Below are positions 7,483 to 17,381 of a stretch of 64,000 bases of DNA, piece by piece. Position numbers and translations under genes: made by a program. Where the stretch lies: assembly GCA_030835135.1 (NCBI GenBank), contig JAUQWO010000064.1, positions 62,001 to 126,000 of the forward strand. The letters are read 5' to 3'. The stretch is from Bacteroidota bacterium (lineage in GTDB: Bacteria > Bacteroidota > Ignavibacteria > UBA10030 > UBA6906). Numbering within the stretch: position 1 is the first letter of the stretch; each line of letters starts with the position of its first letter. The notes under the pieces were generated by a model. That model was not told where the DNA came from. It saw nothing but the letters and a program-made list of their open reading frames with translations, and ran no database searches.

Positions 7483-10476
7483 ATGTCACGATTCGCACTC
7501 GCCCTGATATCAACACTCCTGCTCCAGACCGCGCTCCTCCACGCGTCAGCCGCCGGAACACCGGACGGCACCATCCGGGAGCAGCCCGGCCCTGCGGACC
7601 CGCCGGTCCGGGAGAGACTCCTCTTCGACCGCGGATGGAAATTCGCCCTGGGCAGTGCCGCCTCGAAGGACGACGATTTCGGGTATGGCTCCGGTGCCCC
7701 GTTCGCAAAAGCAGGTGATTCCTTTGGTCCCGCGGACCCCGGATTCGATGATACCGCATGGCGCGTCCTGGACCTCCCGCACGACTGGGCCGTGGAACTC
7801 GCACCGGTCTTTGCAAAGGATGACAATCTGATGAGCCATGGCTACAAACCGATCGGCCGTCAGTATCCCCGCACCTCGATCGGATGGTATCGCCGCGCCT
7901 TTGCGGTGCCGGCCTCCGATGAAGGGCGGCGGATCGTGCTCACATTCGACGGAGTGTTTCGCGATTCCCGCGTGTGGGTGAACGGGCACTACATCGGGTC
8001 GAACCTCAGCGGCTATGAAGAGTTCAGTTTTGATGTCACGGACTACCTCCGCTACGGTGAGAGGAATGTGGTCACCGTCCGGGTCGATGCCACCGAAGGA
8101 GAGGGATGGTTCTACGAGGGGGCCGGCATCTACCGTCACGTCTGGATGCTGAAGTACGGACCCGTCCACATACCGCACTACGGCGTGTTCGTGACCACGA
8201 CCGTCGGCACGGGCTCTGCCGACGTCGGAGTGACCACCGCGCTCTCCAACACCACGGATGCTCCGGCCCTGTGCGATGTGATGACCGCGGTCGTTGATGA
8301 CCACGGCACCACCGTTGCCACGACGGTGACAAAGAACGTTGCGGTACCGCAGATGCGGGATCACTCGCTCTCCCAGTCCCTCCGGGTCGCGAACCCGCGT
8401 CTCTGGTCGCTGGAGTCCCCCACCCTGTACAGCGTGCGCTCGATCCTGCGCGCCTGCGGCACAACCCTGGACAGCGTCGTGACGACATTCGGGATCCGCA
8501 CGGTCACCTTCGACAAGGACAAGGGCTTCTTCTTGAATGGCATCCATGTCAAGCTGAAGGGGGTGTGCTGCCATCAGGACCATGCCGGTGTTGGATCTGC
8601 GCTCCCCGACCGCCTGCAGTACTACCGCATCGAACGCCTGAAGGAGATGGGCTGCAACGCCTATCGCACCAGCCACAATCCACCGACGCGGGAACTGCTC
8701 GATGCGTGTGACCGTCTCGGGATGCTGGTCATGGATGAGAACCGGCTCATGGGCAGCTCTCCCGAACTGATGGCGCAGTTCGAGAAGCTCATCCTCCGCG
8801 ACCGGAACCATCCGTCCGTCATCATCTGGTCGATCGGAAACGAGGAGTATCGCATCCACAACACCGATGTCGGCCGGCGCATCGCACAGTCGCTGGCTGC
8901 ACGTCTGCAGCAACTCGACCCGACGCGACTCTGGACATACGCCGCGAACAATGGGAACAAGTTCGAGGGGATCAACAGCGTCGCCCCGGTACGTGGCTTC
9001 AACTACATGAACATCAGCGACATCGACCGGTACCGCAGGGACCATCCGGACCAGATCCTGCTCGGGAGCGAAGAGGCCAGCACGCTGTGTACCCGGGGGA
9101 TCTATGCCAACGACACCATCCGCGGATACGTCTGTGATTATGACCGGAACAAACCTTCCTGGGGTGCCCTGGCCGAACCATGGTGGAAGTTTTTCGATGA
9201 ACGGGAGTGGCTCGCCGGTGCGTTCGTCTGGACCGGGTTCGACTACCGGGGCGAACCGACACCGTATACCTGGCCGAACATCAACTCCCACTTCGGGATC
9301 ATGGACGTGTGCGGGTTCCCGAAGAACAATTTCTACTACTATCAGGCCTGGTGGTCGGGAAAGGATGTCCTGCACATCTCTCCGCACTGGAACTGGCGCG
9401 GACAGGAAGGGAAGGTGATCGATGTGTGGTGTCAGAGCAATTGCGAAAAGGTGGAGTTGTTCCTGAACGGTACCAGCCTCGGCGCAAAGACGATGGAGAA
9501 GAACTCGCACCTTGAATGGCAGGTTCCGTACGCTCCCGGCACGCTCGAGGCACGTGGTATCCGGCATGGGCGGACGATCACAACGACGATCGCCACGACC
9601 GGTGACGCAGCCCGCATCGTTCTCACCCCCGACCGCGCCTCGATCCTTGCCGACGGTGAGGATCTGTGCGTTGTGAACGTATCGGCGGTGGACGCGCAGG
9701 GCCGTCCGGTGGCGGATGCAGGAAACCTCATACGCTTCGAGCTCTCCGGGCCAGCACGGATCATCGGGGTCGGTAACGGCGACCCGAGCTGTCACGAACC
9801 CGACAGGGTTCTGACAGGACACTACCAGCGCAGCCTGTTCAATGGCGCGTGCCAGGTGATCGTGCAGTCATCCGGAAAGGACGGGGAGGTCACGCTCCAT
9901 GCAACCGGTGACGGGCTCCAGGCAGCCGATGCCAGGGTCCGGATGGCGCCAACGCTTCTCCGCCCATCGGTCCCATCCTATACCCCGGAGTTCGTCCACC
10001 ACCATGGTATCGGCAAGAAGATCACCTACGGCACGCCGATCGACCGCCGCTACCCCGGACAGGGGCCCGAAGGAGTGATCGATGGCAGGCTGGGCAGCAC
10101 GGAGTACAAGGATGGGATGTGGCAGGGACGCGAAGGCGAGGATCTCGTTGTGACCATCGACCTCGGCGACCGGACGACACTCACACGCCTCGGTTCGCGG
10201 TATCTTCAGGACATCGATCCCTGGATCTTCTTCCCGACGAAGGTGACGTATGAGCTCTCCATGGACGGGACAACGTTCACGACAACGGGGATCGTCGTGA
10301 ACGACGCCCCGGTTGACAAAGAAGGGGTAACGACCAGGACCTTCTCCGCGACGATCACTCCGAAGAATGCCCGATACGTGCGAGTGACCGCGACGAACAT
10401 CGGTACCTGTCCGCCCGGACACAAAGCGGCAGGAGGTAAGGCGTGGCTGTTCATCGATGAGATCATGATCGAGTGA
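7483..10476 (+). CDS. Secreted glycoside hydrolase family 2 enzyme with C-terminal discoidin-like domain
   Basis: 997 residues. A cleavable signal peptide ends near 27 (LLHASAAG). Then come the GH2 sugar-binding domain (about 40-225; DLPHDWAVEL, GVFRDSRVWVNGHYIG), an Ig-like domain (about 230-340), and a TIM barrel. The acid/base glutamate is E454 in IWSIGNEE and the likely nucleophile is E530 in LLGSEEAS; FVWTGFDYRGEPTPY follows. After two more beta domains, a discoidin (F5/8 type C)-like domain closes the protein (about 865-997). This order matches beta-galactosidase-type GH2 enzymes of glycan-degrading bacteria. ATG 7483 has GGAAGGAA 6-12 nt upstream. The same frame stays open 1.5 kb further upstream, but that stretch is antisense to nhaC and has no protein-like content. 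Exact substrate unknown. Confidence 0.9.
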   Translation: MSRFALALISTLLLQTALLHASAAGTPDGTIREQPGPADPPVRERLLFDRGWKFALGSAASKDDDFGYGSGAPFAKAGDSFGPADPGFDDTAWRVLDLPHDWAVELAPVFAKDDNLMSHGYKPIGRQYPRTSIGWYRRAFAVPASDEGRRIVLTFDGVFRDSRVWVNGHYIGSNLSGYEEFSFDVTDYLRYGERNVVTVRVDATEGEGWFYEGAGIYRHVWMLKYGPVHIPHYGVFVTTTVGTGSADVGVTTALSNTTDAPALCDVMTAVVDDHGTTVATTVTKNVAVPQMRDHSLSQSLRVANPRLWSLESPTLYSVRSILRACGTTLDSVVTTFGIRTVTFDKDKGFFLNGIHVKLKGVCCHQDHAGVGSALPDRLQYYRIERLKEMGCNAYRTSHNPPTRELLDACDRLGMLVMDENRLMGSSPELMAQFEKLILRDRNHPSVIIWSIGNEEYRIHNTDVGRRIAQSLAARLQQLDPTRLWTYAANNGNKFEGINSVAPVRGFNYMNISDIDRYRRDHPDQILLGSEEASTLCTRGIYANDTIRGYVCDYDRNKPSWGALAEPWWKFFDEREWLAGAFVWTGFDYRGEPTPYTWPNINSHFGIMDVCGFPKNNFYYYQAWWSGKDVLHISPHWNWRGQEGKVIDVWCQSNCEKVELFLNGTSLGAKTMEKNSHLEWQVPYAPGTLEARGIRHGRTITTTIATTGDAARIVLTPDRASILADGEDLCVVNVSAVDAQGRPVADAGNLIRFELSGPARIIGVGNGDPSCHEPDRVLTGHYQRSLFNGACQVIVQSSGKDGEVTLHATGDGLQAADARVRMAPTLLRPSVPSYTPEFVHHHGIGKKITYGTPIDRRYPGQGPEGVIDGRLGSTEYKDGMWQGREGEDLVVTIDLGDRTTLTRLGSRYLQDIDPWIFFPTKVTYELSMDGTTFTTTGIVVNDAPVDKEGVTTRTFSATITPKNARYVRVTATNIGTCPPGHKAAGGKAWLFIDEIMIE

Positions 10477-10554
10477 CAGGACTCCCGAACGGCATGCCGG
10501 GAGACACGGGGGACCTGGACCGTGCGTCCGGCACGATCAACGAAGGAAGTTCCC

Positions 10555-10995
10555 ATGTACCGAGCGAGCGTACTTTTCGTCTGCGTCCATAACAGCGCAC
10601 GCAGTCAGATGGCAGAGGCATACATGAACCACTTGGGCGAGGAGAAATTCCGCGCCGAAAGTGCGGGCCTCGAACCGGGCATCCTGAATCCCCTGGTCGT
10701 GGAGGTCATGCGGGAGGATGGCATCGACATCTCCCGCAATACCCCCAAGAGCGTCACGCGCTTCCAGCGGGGGGGCAGGCAATTCACCTACGTCATCACG
10801 GTCTGCGATGAAGCAGCGGCGGAAAAGTGCCCCATCTTTCCGGGCAAAGGCGACCGCCTCCACTGGGAATTTCCCGATCCTTCCGCGTTCACCGGCACCC
10901 GTGAAGAGCGGCTCACCCGTACACGCGAGGTGCGTGACCTCATCAGAGCAACGGTCACCCGCTTCATCGCCACGACCGTCGTGGAAACGGAATAG
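10555..10995 (+). CDS. arsC: Arsenate reductase, low-molecular-weight phosphatase type
   Basis: 146 residues, the usual size for thioredoxin-coupled arsenate reductases of the low-molecular-weight protein tyrosine phosphatase fold. The CX5R P-loop is VCVHNSARSQM near the N-terminus (nucleophile in CVHNSARS). VITVCDEAAAEKCP carries the second and third redox cysteines, and HWEFPDPS holds the DP acid motif. It reduces arsenate to arsenite in the cytoplasm. No arsR, arsB or acr3 lies next to it, so arsenite export must be encoded elsewhere or the enzyme has another role. ATG 10555 has GAAGGAAG 5 nt upstream. Confidence 0.9.
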   Translation: MYRASVLFVCVHNSARSQMAEAYMNHLGEEKFRAESAGLEPGILNPLVVEVMREDGIDISRNTPKSVTRFQRGGRQFTYVITVCDEAAAEKCPIFPGKGDRLHWEFPDPSAFTGTREERLTRTREVRDLIRATVTRFIATTVVETE

Positions 10996-11133
10996 CCGGC
11001 GCCGCCCGTGCCCTGAGACAGCGCACCCGCCCGGCCGACACCCCGGGCATCTTGCACTTCACCCCTTCCCATGCTTTATTGGTGCAGGGCACTACCGTGT
11101 GAACCCACGCACTCACCTTCGAACGCGCAGACC

Positions 11134-12768
11134 ATGAAACGCAGAGACCTTCTCAAGACCTTCGCTGCCGGACTCCCCGGCATCCTCCTCGCCGACCGCC
11201 TGTCCGGCCATCCTCTTCCAGGCATGCGCGCACCGGACGTGGCGGCGGACCAGCACTTCGATCCAACATGGGAATCACTGAAGCAATTCCGGACGCCGGC
11301 CTGGTACGCCGATGCAAAGTTCGGCATCTGGGCACATTGGGGGTCACAGTGTCAGCCCGGCGCAGGCGATTGGTACGCGCGCGGCATGTATGAGGAGGGC
11401 AGCAGGCAGTACCTCTACCACACCACGCACTACGGTCATCCGTCGAAGACAGGATTCAAGGACGTCATCCATCAATGGAGGGCAGAGCACTGGGATCCGG
11501 ACCACCTCGTGGGCATGTATAAGGCAGCGGGCGCGCGCTTCTTCGTTGCCATGGCGAACCATCACGACAACTTCGACAACTACAACAGCAGGCACCAACC
11601 CTGGAATTCCGTCAACCTCGGCCCCCGCAAAGATATCGTCGGCGGATGGGCCGCCGCCGCCCGGGCTCACGGGCTCCGGTTCGGTGTCAGTGTCCATGCT
11701 GCGCATGCCCATCTGTTCTATGAGACCGCCCAGCGCGCCGACAAGGAGGGCCCGTTCAAGGGGATCCCGTATGACGGCGCCCTCCGCAAGAAGGATGGAA
11801 CAGGAACATGGTGGGAGGGGTACGACCCCCAGGACCTCTATGCACAGGATCACCCTCTGAGCATCGGCGATGACACGGGCAAGCACTGGGATTGGGGGAA
11901 CGGTGCTGCGGTGCCGAACGCTGCGTACTGCGAGAAATTCTACAACCGGACGATCGATCTCATCGACCAGTATCAACCGGACCTGGTCTACTTTGACGAC
12001 ACCGCCCTCCCCCTCTGGCCGATCAGTGATGTGGGGTTGCGCATCGCCGCCCATCATTACAACCGGAGCATCGCGCGCCACGGGCGGCTCGAGGCGGTGC
12101 TGAACGGAAAGGTCCTCACGCCCGAGCAACGGCAATGCATGGTCTGGGACATCGAGCGGGGCCGCAGCAATGCGATCGAACCGTTCGTGTGGCAGACCGA
12201 TACGTGCATCGGGAGCTGGCATTACGATCAGCGGCGCGTGGACGAGAATACCTATAAATCACCCGCGGAGGTCATACACGGACTGGCAGACATCGTCAGC
12301 AAGAATGGGGTATTGCTTCTCAACATCCCGGTGCGGGGTGATGGCACGATCGACAGCAAAGAATCAGCGATCGTCGAGGCGGTGGGCGCATGGATGTCGG
12401 TGAACGGCGAAGCGATCTACGGCACCCGGCCGTGGAAGGTATTCGGGGAAGGACCAGCAATGGAGAAGGCGAAGCCCATCAAGGAGCAGGGGTTCAACGA
12501 GGGTGGCGAGCAGTTCGGCGCGCGTGATATCCGGTTCACGACGAAGGGCGATGCGCTCTATGCCATCTGTCTCGGGAGGCCGGAGCAACGCACGGTGACC
12601 ATCAGATCTCTTGGCTCCGGCAGCACCCTGCGGCCGGAGAAGATCCGTCAGGTGTCGCTGCTCGGTGGCGGCACGCTGACATTCGATCGGACCACAGACG
12701 GCCTGACGATCTCACTTCCGGAACAGGATGAGTCACGTCCGGAGGCACTGACGTTCAAGATCGTGTAG
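11134..12768 (+). CDS. GH29 alpha-L-fucosidase with Tat-like signal
   Basis: 544 residues. The N-terminus MKRRDLLKTFAAGLPG is a twin-arginine-type signal, so export in folded form is likely. The catalytic domain begins with WYADAKFGIWAHWG, continues with FFVAMANHHDNFDNY, and has the nucleophile D288 in DLVYFDDTALP, matching the GH29 pattern (P-D-L-hydrophobic-aromatic-x-D). A C-terminal beta-sandwich follows (from about 430). It removes terminal alpha-L-fucose from glycans. ATG 11134 is chosen over an upstream in-frame ATG because it gives the twin-arginine signal. The gene stands alone between arsC and a convergent peptidase gene. Confidence 0.88.
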   Translation: MKRRDLLKTFAAGLPGILLADRLSGHPLPGMRAPDVAADQHFDPTWESLKQFRTPAWYADAKFGIWAHWGSQCQPGAGDWYARGMYEEGSRQYLYHTTHYGHPSKTGFKDVIHQWRAEHWDPDHLVGMYKAAGARFFVAMANHHDNFDNYNSRHQPWNSVNLGPRKDIVGGWAAAARAHGLRFGVSVHAAHAHLFYETAQRADKEGPFKGIPYDGALRKKDGTGTWWEGYDPQDLYAQDHPLSIGDDTGKHWDWGNGAAVPNAAYCEKFYNRTIDLIDQYQPDLVYFDDTALPLWPISDVGLRIAAHHYNRSIARHGRLEAVLNGKVLTPEQRQCMVWDIERGRSNAIEPFVWQTDTCIGSWHYDQRRVDENTYKSPAEVIHGLADIVSKNGVLLLNIPVRGDGTIDSKESAIVEAVGAWMSVNGEAIYGTRPWKVFGEGPAMEKAKPIKEQGFNEGGEQFGARDIRFTTKGDALYAICLGRPEQRTVTIRSLGSGSTLRPEKIRQVSLLGGGTLTFDRTTDGLTISLPEQDESRPEALTFKIV

Positions 12769-12789
12769 ACGGGGGATGTGGCGCCGGCA

Positions 12790-13656
12790 TCAGGCACCCG
12801 AGTCATCGTACACGGCCGAACTCCCGAACCGGCCCGCGGCCCAGAGCGTCAGGAGCGACGTGATCCCCGCGATCGCACGCTTTTCATCTTCTTCATGGAT
12901 CACGAGTCCATAGGTATCCGCCACAAAATGCAGGTCCTGCAGCACACGCGCTGCCATCGCGCGATCGATGTCGCCGTGCCAGTAATCCACCTGATCCAGG
13001 ATCATCTTGTCGTGCCGCCGGAAGAATTCGCCGAGCGAGATCACGTGCACACTGAGTGACGTGCGGGGTTTGGCGATGGCCATGAGGTCGACGAGATACT
13101 GATCCCACAGGTACGTGAGCGACCGGTGTTCCGGCCGCCGCAGATACCGTGCACGTGCCACGGAGAACCGCGCTTTGGTCGGCACACGTTTCCGGGGGAT
13201 GACCGGGTGCAGATCGAAGACCGGTTCGCGATGGTCGCGGTCGTATTCATCCTTCAGATGGTACACCCACCTGTTCTTGAGTTCGCCCCACGACAGGATC
13301 GCGAGGACCGCTTTGACCTCACTGTCGAGCACGATGAACTGTCCCCGTTCCGCCTTCACGATCGCCACCCAATGGCTCCACTTGTACAGGCACAGCAAGG
13401 CCGGGATCCCGCGACGAAGGTACGAGAGGAGATCACTGCGCGCCTTCTCGGGACGGTGTCGCCGGATCATGGGCAGGTCGCAATGATAGTAGCGCGCCGC
13501 AAGGGCGAGCTGCTTTTCATCCGTGCCGTTGTCGACACTCGTCCCGGCGATCCGGGTGATCGTTGCCTCGTCGGCGAAGATGCCGAGGGTGATGAGCGCG
13601 TGCTTCAGCGCGAACGGTCCGCATTGCCAGACGTTCGGTTGGGGAGTGAGACCCAT
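12790..13656 (-). CDS. C39-like cysteine peptidase domain protein
   Basis: 288 residues. The first ~125 form a papain-like peptidase C39 domain with a complete set of candidate catalytic residues: Q11-C12 in VWQCGPFALKHAL, H95 in KWSHWVAIV and D111 in FIVLDSE. The remaining ~160 residues are basic, with no recognisable domain and no membrane segment, so this is not a bacteriocin ABC exporter. No signal peptide is seen, so it probably acts in the cytoplasm. ATG 13656 starts just ahead of the domain; no good Shine-Dalgarno is visible. It is divergent, 128 bp apart, from an ATP-grasp ligase gene, which suggests a peptide-bond forming/cleaving pair (inference). Confidence 0.65.
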   Translation of the reverse strand: MGLTPQPNVWQCGPFALKHALITLGIFADEATITRIAGTSVDNGTDEKQLALAARYYHCDLPMIRRHRPEKARSDLLSYLRRGIPALLCLYKWSHWVAIVKAERGQFIVLDSEVKAVLAILSWGELKNRWVYHLKDEYDRDHREPVFDLHPVIPRKRVPTKARFSVARARYLRRPEHRSLTYLWDQYLVDLMAIAKPRTSLSVHVISLGEFFRRHDKMILDQVDYWHGDIDRAMAARVLQDLHFVADTYGLVIHEEDEKRAIAGITSLLTLWAAGRFGSSAVYDDSGA

Positions 13657-13784
13657 GGAACAAGTGCACCGTATGTGATCGATCGTGAGCCCGTGCAAGC
13701 TAGGCAAACTTCGCACAAGACGCAACGGAAGGGGTTGTCTTTGCCCCCCGAACTCGCTTTATTATTCAAGAAGGAGACCGAGGC

Positions 13785-14879
13785 ATGCCCTCCCGACAGC
13801 CACGACCCGACGTCCTGGTACTGTACAACCAGGTAGGAAGCGACGAATATGAAGCCCTGAAGGACGTCGATCCTGCCAGCCTGGGGTTCACGCCCTCCTA
13901 TCCCATCCATGTGGCCACCGTGCAGGACGAGATCGGCGCCATCGCCCACGCGCTGGAGAATGAGGGGTTTCAGGTGCGGGTCGTGAACGTCAAGGACGAC
14001 CTCCGCATCCTCCAGAACGCCCTCCGGCGGCGGCCGGACGTTGTCTTCAACCTGGTGGAATCCTTTCACGACAGGCAAGGGCTGGAGGGGTCCGTGGCCG
14101 GACTGTACGACCTCTTTCAGATCCCGTATACCGGCGCCGGCCCGTTCGCCCTTGCGCTGTGCAACCGGAAGGCCCTGGCCAAACAGGTCCTCCTCGCTCA
14201 TGGCATCCCGACGCCCCGGTTCAGGCTTCTGCACAAGCCCACGATCCCGCGCCGCCACGGCCTCCATTATCCTCTCATGGTGAAGCCGGCACGGGAGGAC
14301 GCCAGCGCAGGCGTCACAAAAGACTCCGTGGTCCATGATTACGTGTCCCTGACGGGCCAGCTGGAACGGATCTTCGCGGAGTTCACTCCGCCCATCCTGG
14401 TCGAAGAGTACATCGAAGGGAAGGAACTGCACGTCTCCGTCATCGGGAACACTCCCCCCCGGGTGCTTCCGATCATCGAGTTCGATTTTTCCGAACTGCC
14501 GCCGGACAGCCCGCGCATCATCAGCTACGATGCAAAGTGGAATCCGCTGCATGAAGAATACCACCGCATCCACACGGTCTGTCCGGCACGCCTGAGCCAG
14601 CGAGTCGTCCGGAGGGTGGAGGACATCGCGATCCGCGCGTTCCAGGTGACCGGATGCCGCGACTATGCCCGGTTGGACATCCGTCTGGACAAGAAGAACC
14701 ACGTCTCGGTTCTGGAGATCAACCCCAATCCGGATCTGACGGAAGGGGTGTCGTTCATGGAATCGGCCGAGAAGGCGGGGATGAGTTTCGGCGCGACGCT
14801 CCGTACGATCGTCGAGTTCGCCCTCGCCCGCAGGATCCCGGCGGTCACACCGCCATCACCGCGTGCGGGCGACAGCTGA
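13785..14879 (+). CDS. ATP-grasp ligase, D-Ala-D-Ala ligase-like
   Basis: 364 residues. The ATP-grasp fold is clear: IPYTGAGPFALALCNRKALAKQ, the lysine in PLMVKPAREDASAG, the hinge ILVEEYIEGKELHVSV, and the Mg2+ ligands in YARLDIRLD and VLEINPNPDL. The N-terminal ~90 residues differ from classical Ddl, so cell-wall D-Ala-D-Ala synthesis is not assured. This looks like the side branch of Ddl-like carboxylate-amine ligases that often occur with peptidases. AAGGAG lies 10 nt before ATG 13785. The stop is 2 bp from the stop of the convergent kinase gene. Confidence 0.75.
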   Translation: MPSRQPRPDVLVLYNQVGSDEYEALKDVDPASLGFTPSYPIHVATVQDEIGAIAHALENEGFQVRVVNVKDDLRILQNALRRRPDVVFNLVESFHDRQGLEGSVAGLYDLFQIPYTGAGPFALALCNRKALAKQVLLAHGIPTPRFRLLHKPTIPRRHGLHYPLMVKPAREDASAGVTKDSVVHDYVSLTGQLERIFAEFTPPILVEEYIEGKELHVSVIGNTPPRVLPIIEFDFSELPPDSPRIISYDAKWNPLHEEYHRIHTVCPARLSQRVVRRVEDIAIRAFQVTGCRDYARLDIRLDKKNHVSVLEINPNPDLTEGVSFMESAEKAGMSFGATLRTIVEFALARRIPAVTPPSPRAGDS

Positions 14880-14881
14880 GA

Positions 14882-17230
14882 TCATCCGGCATTGCACTCG
14901 AGGATGAATGCGGTCCCGGCACCACGCTCGATCATGAGGGTGCCCTCGATCTGCTGGGTGAGCATGTCCACCAGCCTCAGGCCGAACCCGGGCGACGATT
15001 GCAGGTCGAAGTCGACCGGTATCCCCACCCCGTCATCGCGCACCACGAAACGTGTCCGTGTCCCCTGCACTGCCGCGGAGATGTGGATCACACCCCTCCC
15101 CCGCCCGGCAAAGGCATACTTCATCGCGTTCGAGAGCAACTCATTGACGATGAGTCCCACCGCCGACAGCTGCTTCGTTTCCATGGCAAATTCCTGGATG
15201 TCCGTCTCCAGCGTCACACGATCCTTGTTCGGGAACCCGGCAAAGATCTCCTTGATGAGCGCCTGGAGATAGGCGGAGACCGGGAGGTCGCGGAAGCCAT
15301 CGGACCGATAGAGCTTCTCGTACAGGAGCATCATGCTCTGGATGCGGCGGCGGGCATCACCGAGAGCTCCGGCGAGCGCGGGATCGTCCATGCTCTGTGC
15401 CTGGAGCGACAGCAGGCTCATCACCGTGCTCATGTTGTTCTTGATGCGATGATGCACTTCTTTGAGCAGCAGTTCCTTTTCACGGAGAAGGTGCGTGATC
15501 CGGTCCTGCGCCTTTTCCTGTTCCGTGAGCGATCTGGCCTGCTGGATGTTCTGGTAGGCGGCACGCGATAACTGTCCCGCGAGCGAGAACAGCATCGTGG
15601 CGATCCGTTCGAACTGCGCACGCGACATCGCCGGAACCTGATGGAAGGCCTCGATGAACCGTTCCTCATCAGCACCGATCTCGCGCGCATAGGACCGCAT
15701 ATTCTCATCCGACTGCGTCTCATCGCGCACCTGACCGATCAGCCAGTTCGCAATGTGCCGGTGGCCCACCGTGATACTGGCACCGGCATCCCACAAGCCG
15801 CCACTGAGACATTGTTGGACCACAGGGCCGGCCGGATGGTACCGGCCGATCGCGGCATCCGAGCGGAAGCAATTCAGGCATCCGCGTTCGGTCTTCCGGA
15901 TGATATCGCTGCAGAGGGCGGTGAAATTGCTCGGCGCGGTGAGAGGGGTGCCATCGACATGGGTGATAATGGAGGCGACGCCTGTCGCATCGGAGAACTC
16001 ATCCTGGATGCGCTGGATCTCGTCGGGATCGAACAGATCCGCGAACGTGACGTCGCCATCCTCTCCGGGACGGGTCAGCGTGAGGATCCGCCGCTCGATC
16101 ACGGCTTTGCTCCTCTTGTTCTCGGTGATATCGCGGCCGTAGATGCTCACCCACGAACACTCTCTGACCGGGATCACCAGGAGGGAGTACTGCCGCTCCT
16201 GGCACCGTAGTTCCCTCCTGGTGGATGCCCGGCGTTGGAACGCTGCGGTGATCACCTCCTGCCATTCGAACGGGATCCGTTCACCACGCCCGCACCCCCA
16301 TGTCGCCAGAACAGGTTGGCTCGCCCGGTTGGCATAGAGCACCATGCCATCGTTGCCGATCCGCATCACCGGGTCCGGATGGTCATCGGTCAGATGCGAG
16401 AGGATGTCCACTTCTTCCTCGGTCCTCTTCCGGGCCGTGATGTCAAGATAGATGCCCAGGATCCCTATCACCTCGCCATCCGCTCGCCGCAGCGGGATCT
16501 TGCTCGTGAGCAGTGTGATGGTCCCGCCGTCCGGCGTCGTCTGGGGCTCTTCGATCAGGAGTTTTGGCTGCCGGCTTTCGATCACATGCCGGTCATCGGC
16601 GCGATATTGCTCCGCCTGATCACGCCACCCCATCGCATGATCATCCTTCCCGATGATCTCGGCGGGCGACGTGAATCCGGCGTCGCGCGCAAACAACGTA
16701 TTGCAGCCCAGATAGATCAGGTCCCGGCTCTTCCAGAACACACGCGCCGGGATCGCATTGATGATGTCGTCGGTGATCCGCTGCGTTGCGGAGAGTTCGG
16801 TCTGGACACGGTTCCGTTCTCCGAGCTCCGCGGTCAACCTCTCATGGGCGGAGAACAATTCGAACGCCATCTCGATCGAGGAACGGAGGACGAAATCTCC
16901 GGAGTCCTTGATCACATAGCCGTAGCGGGTGATCCCGCGGACCTTCGCCACGGTCTCCTCTTCCTGGTGGGAGGTCAGGAAGACGATGGGCACACTCTTC
17001 GTCTCCAGGATGCGCACCGCAGCCTCTGGTCCGCTGATCCCTTTTCCCAGATCGATGTCCATGAGAACCAGATCGACCCGTTCGCTCCCCAACGCCGCAC
17101 GGATCGCATCATTCCCCGAGTGGACGACACGGACGGCATACCCGAACCTGCGGAGTGCCGTGGCTTCCGTGAGTGCTATGATTGCCTCATCCTCCACCAG
17201 GAGAATGGAGCGTTGCTCGGACCCGGTCAT
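14882..17230 (-). CDS. Hybrid sensor: receiver - PAS - PAS - PocR - HisKA_2 - HATPase
   Basis: 782 residues, no membrane segment. A receiver domain fills about 1-125 (acidic E13/D14, phospho-acceptor D58 in LVLMDID, T86, K108). Two PAS-type domains follow (about 150-275 and 290-385). A PocR-like sensory domain spans about 395-520 (PLTAPSNFTALCSDI, with cysteines in GCLNCFRSD). An HWE/HisKA_2 kinase follows, with EVHHRIKNN at 591-599 and the ATPase N box VNELLSNAMKYAF plus DDGVGIP. PocR domains bind small hydrocarbon-derived molecules such as 1,3-propanediol in the founding protein. The receiver is at the front and no separate response regulator lies nearby, so the output partner is unknown. 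Confidence 0.85.
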   Translation of the reverse strand: MTGSEQRSILLVEDEAIIALTEATALRRFGYAVRVVHSGNDAIRAALGSERVDLVLMDIDLGKGISGPEAAVRILETKSVPIVFLTSHQEEETVAKVRGITRYGYVIKDSGDFVLRSSIEMAFELFSAHERLTAELGERNRVQTELSATQRITDDIINAIPARVFWKSRDLIYLGCNTLFARDAGFTSPAEIIGKDDHAMGWRDQAEQYRADDRHVIESRQPKLLIEEPQTTPDGGTITLLTSKIPLRRADGEVIGILGIYLDITARKRTEEEVDILSHLTDDHPDPVMRIGNDGMVLYANRASQPVLATWGCGRGERIPFEWQEVITAAFQRRASTRRELRCQERQYSLLVIPVRECSWVSIYGRDITENKRSKAVIERRILTLTRPGEDGDVTFADLFDPDEIQRIQDEFSDATGVASIITHVDGTPLTAPSNFTALCSDIIRKTERGCLNCFRSDAAIGRYHPAGPVVQQCLSGGLWDAGASITVGHRHIANWLIGQVRDETQSDENMRSYAREIGADEERFIEAFHQVPAMSRAQFERIATMLFSLAGQLSRAAYQNIQQARSLTEQEKAQDRITHLLREKELLLKEVHHRIKNNMSTVMSLLSLQAQSMDDPALAGALGDARRRIQSMMLLYEKLYRSDGFRDLPVSAYLQALIKEIFAGFPNKDRVTLETDIQEFAMETKQLSAVGLIVNELLSNAMKYAFAGRGRGVIHISAAVQGTRTRFVVRDDGVGIPVDFDLQSSPGFGLRLVDMLTQQIEGTLMIERGAGTAFILECNAG

Positions 17231-17341
17231 GATACCTCATCCCTGAAGATCACCGCGCGCTCCGCTCGTTTCTCCGAAAGTACGGAGGGGAATCGACAGA
17301 TTCAATGCACACGGGTGATCGGCAGACCCACCGGCCGACAG

Positions 17342-17359
17342 CACCGGGCTTCGCCCGTG
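17342..17359 (-). terminator. Hairpin after TonB receptor 2
   Basis: CACCGGGC-TTC-GCCCGTG forms a stem with a 3-nt loop and one bulged C about 22 bp beyond the receptor stop codon. No T-tract follows on the minus strand. Weak terminator candidate. Confidence 0.35.
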
Positions 17360-17381
17360 GATGACCGCGGAAGACACATCG

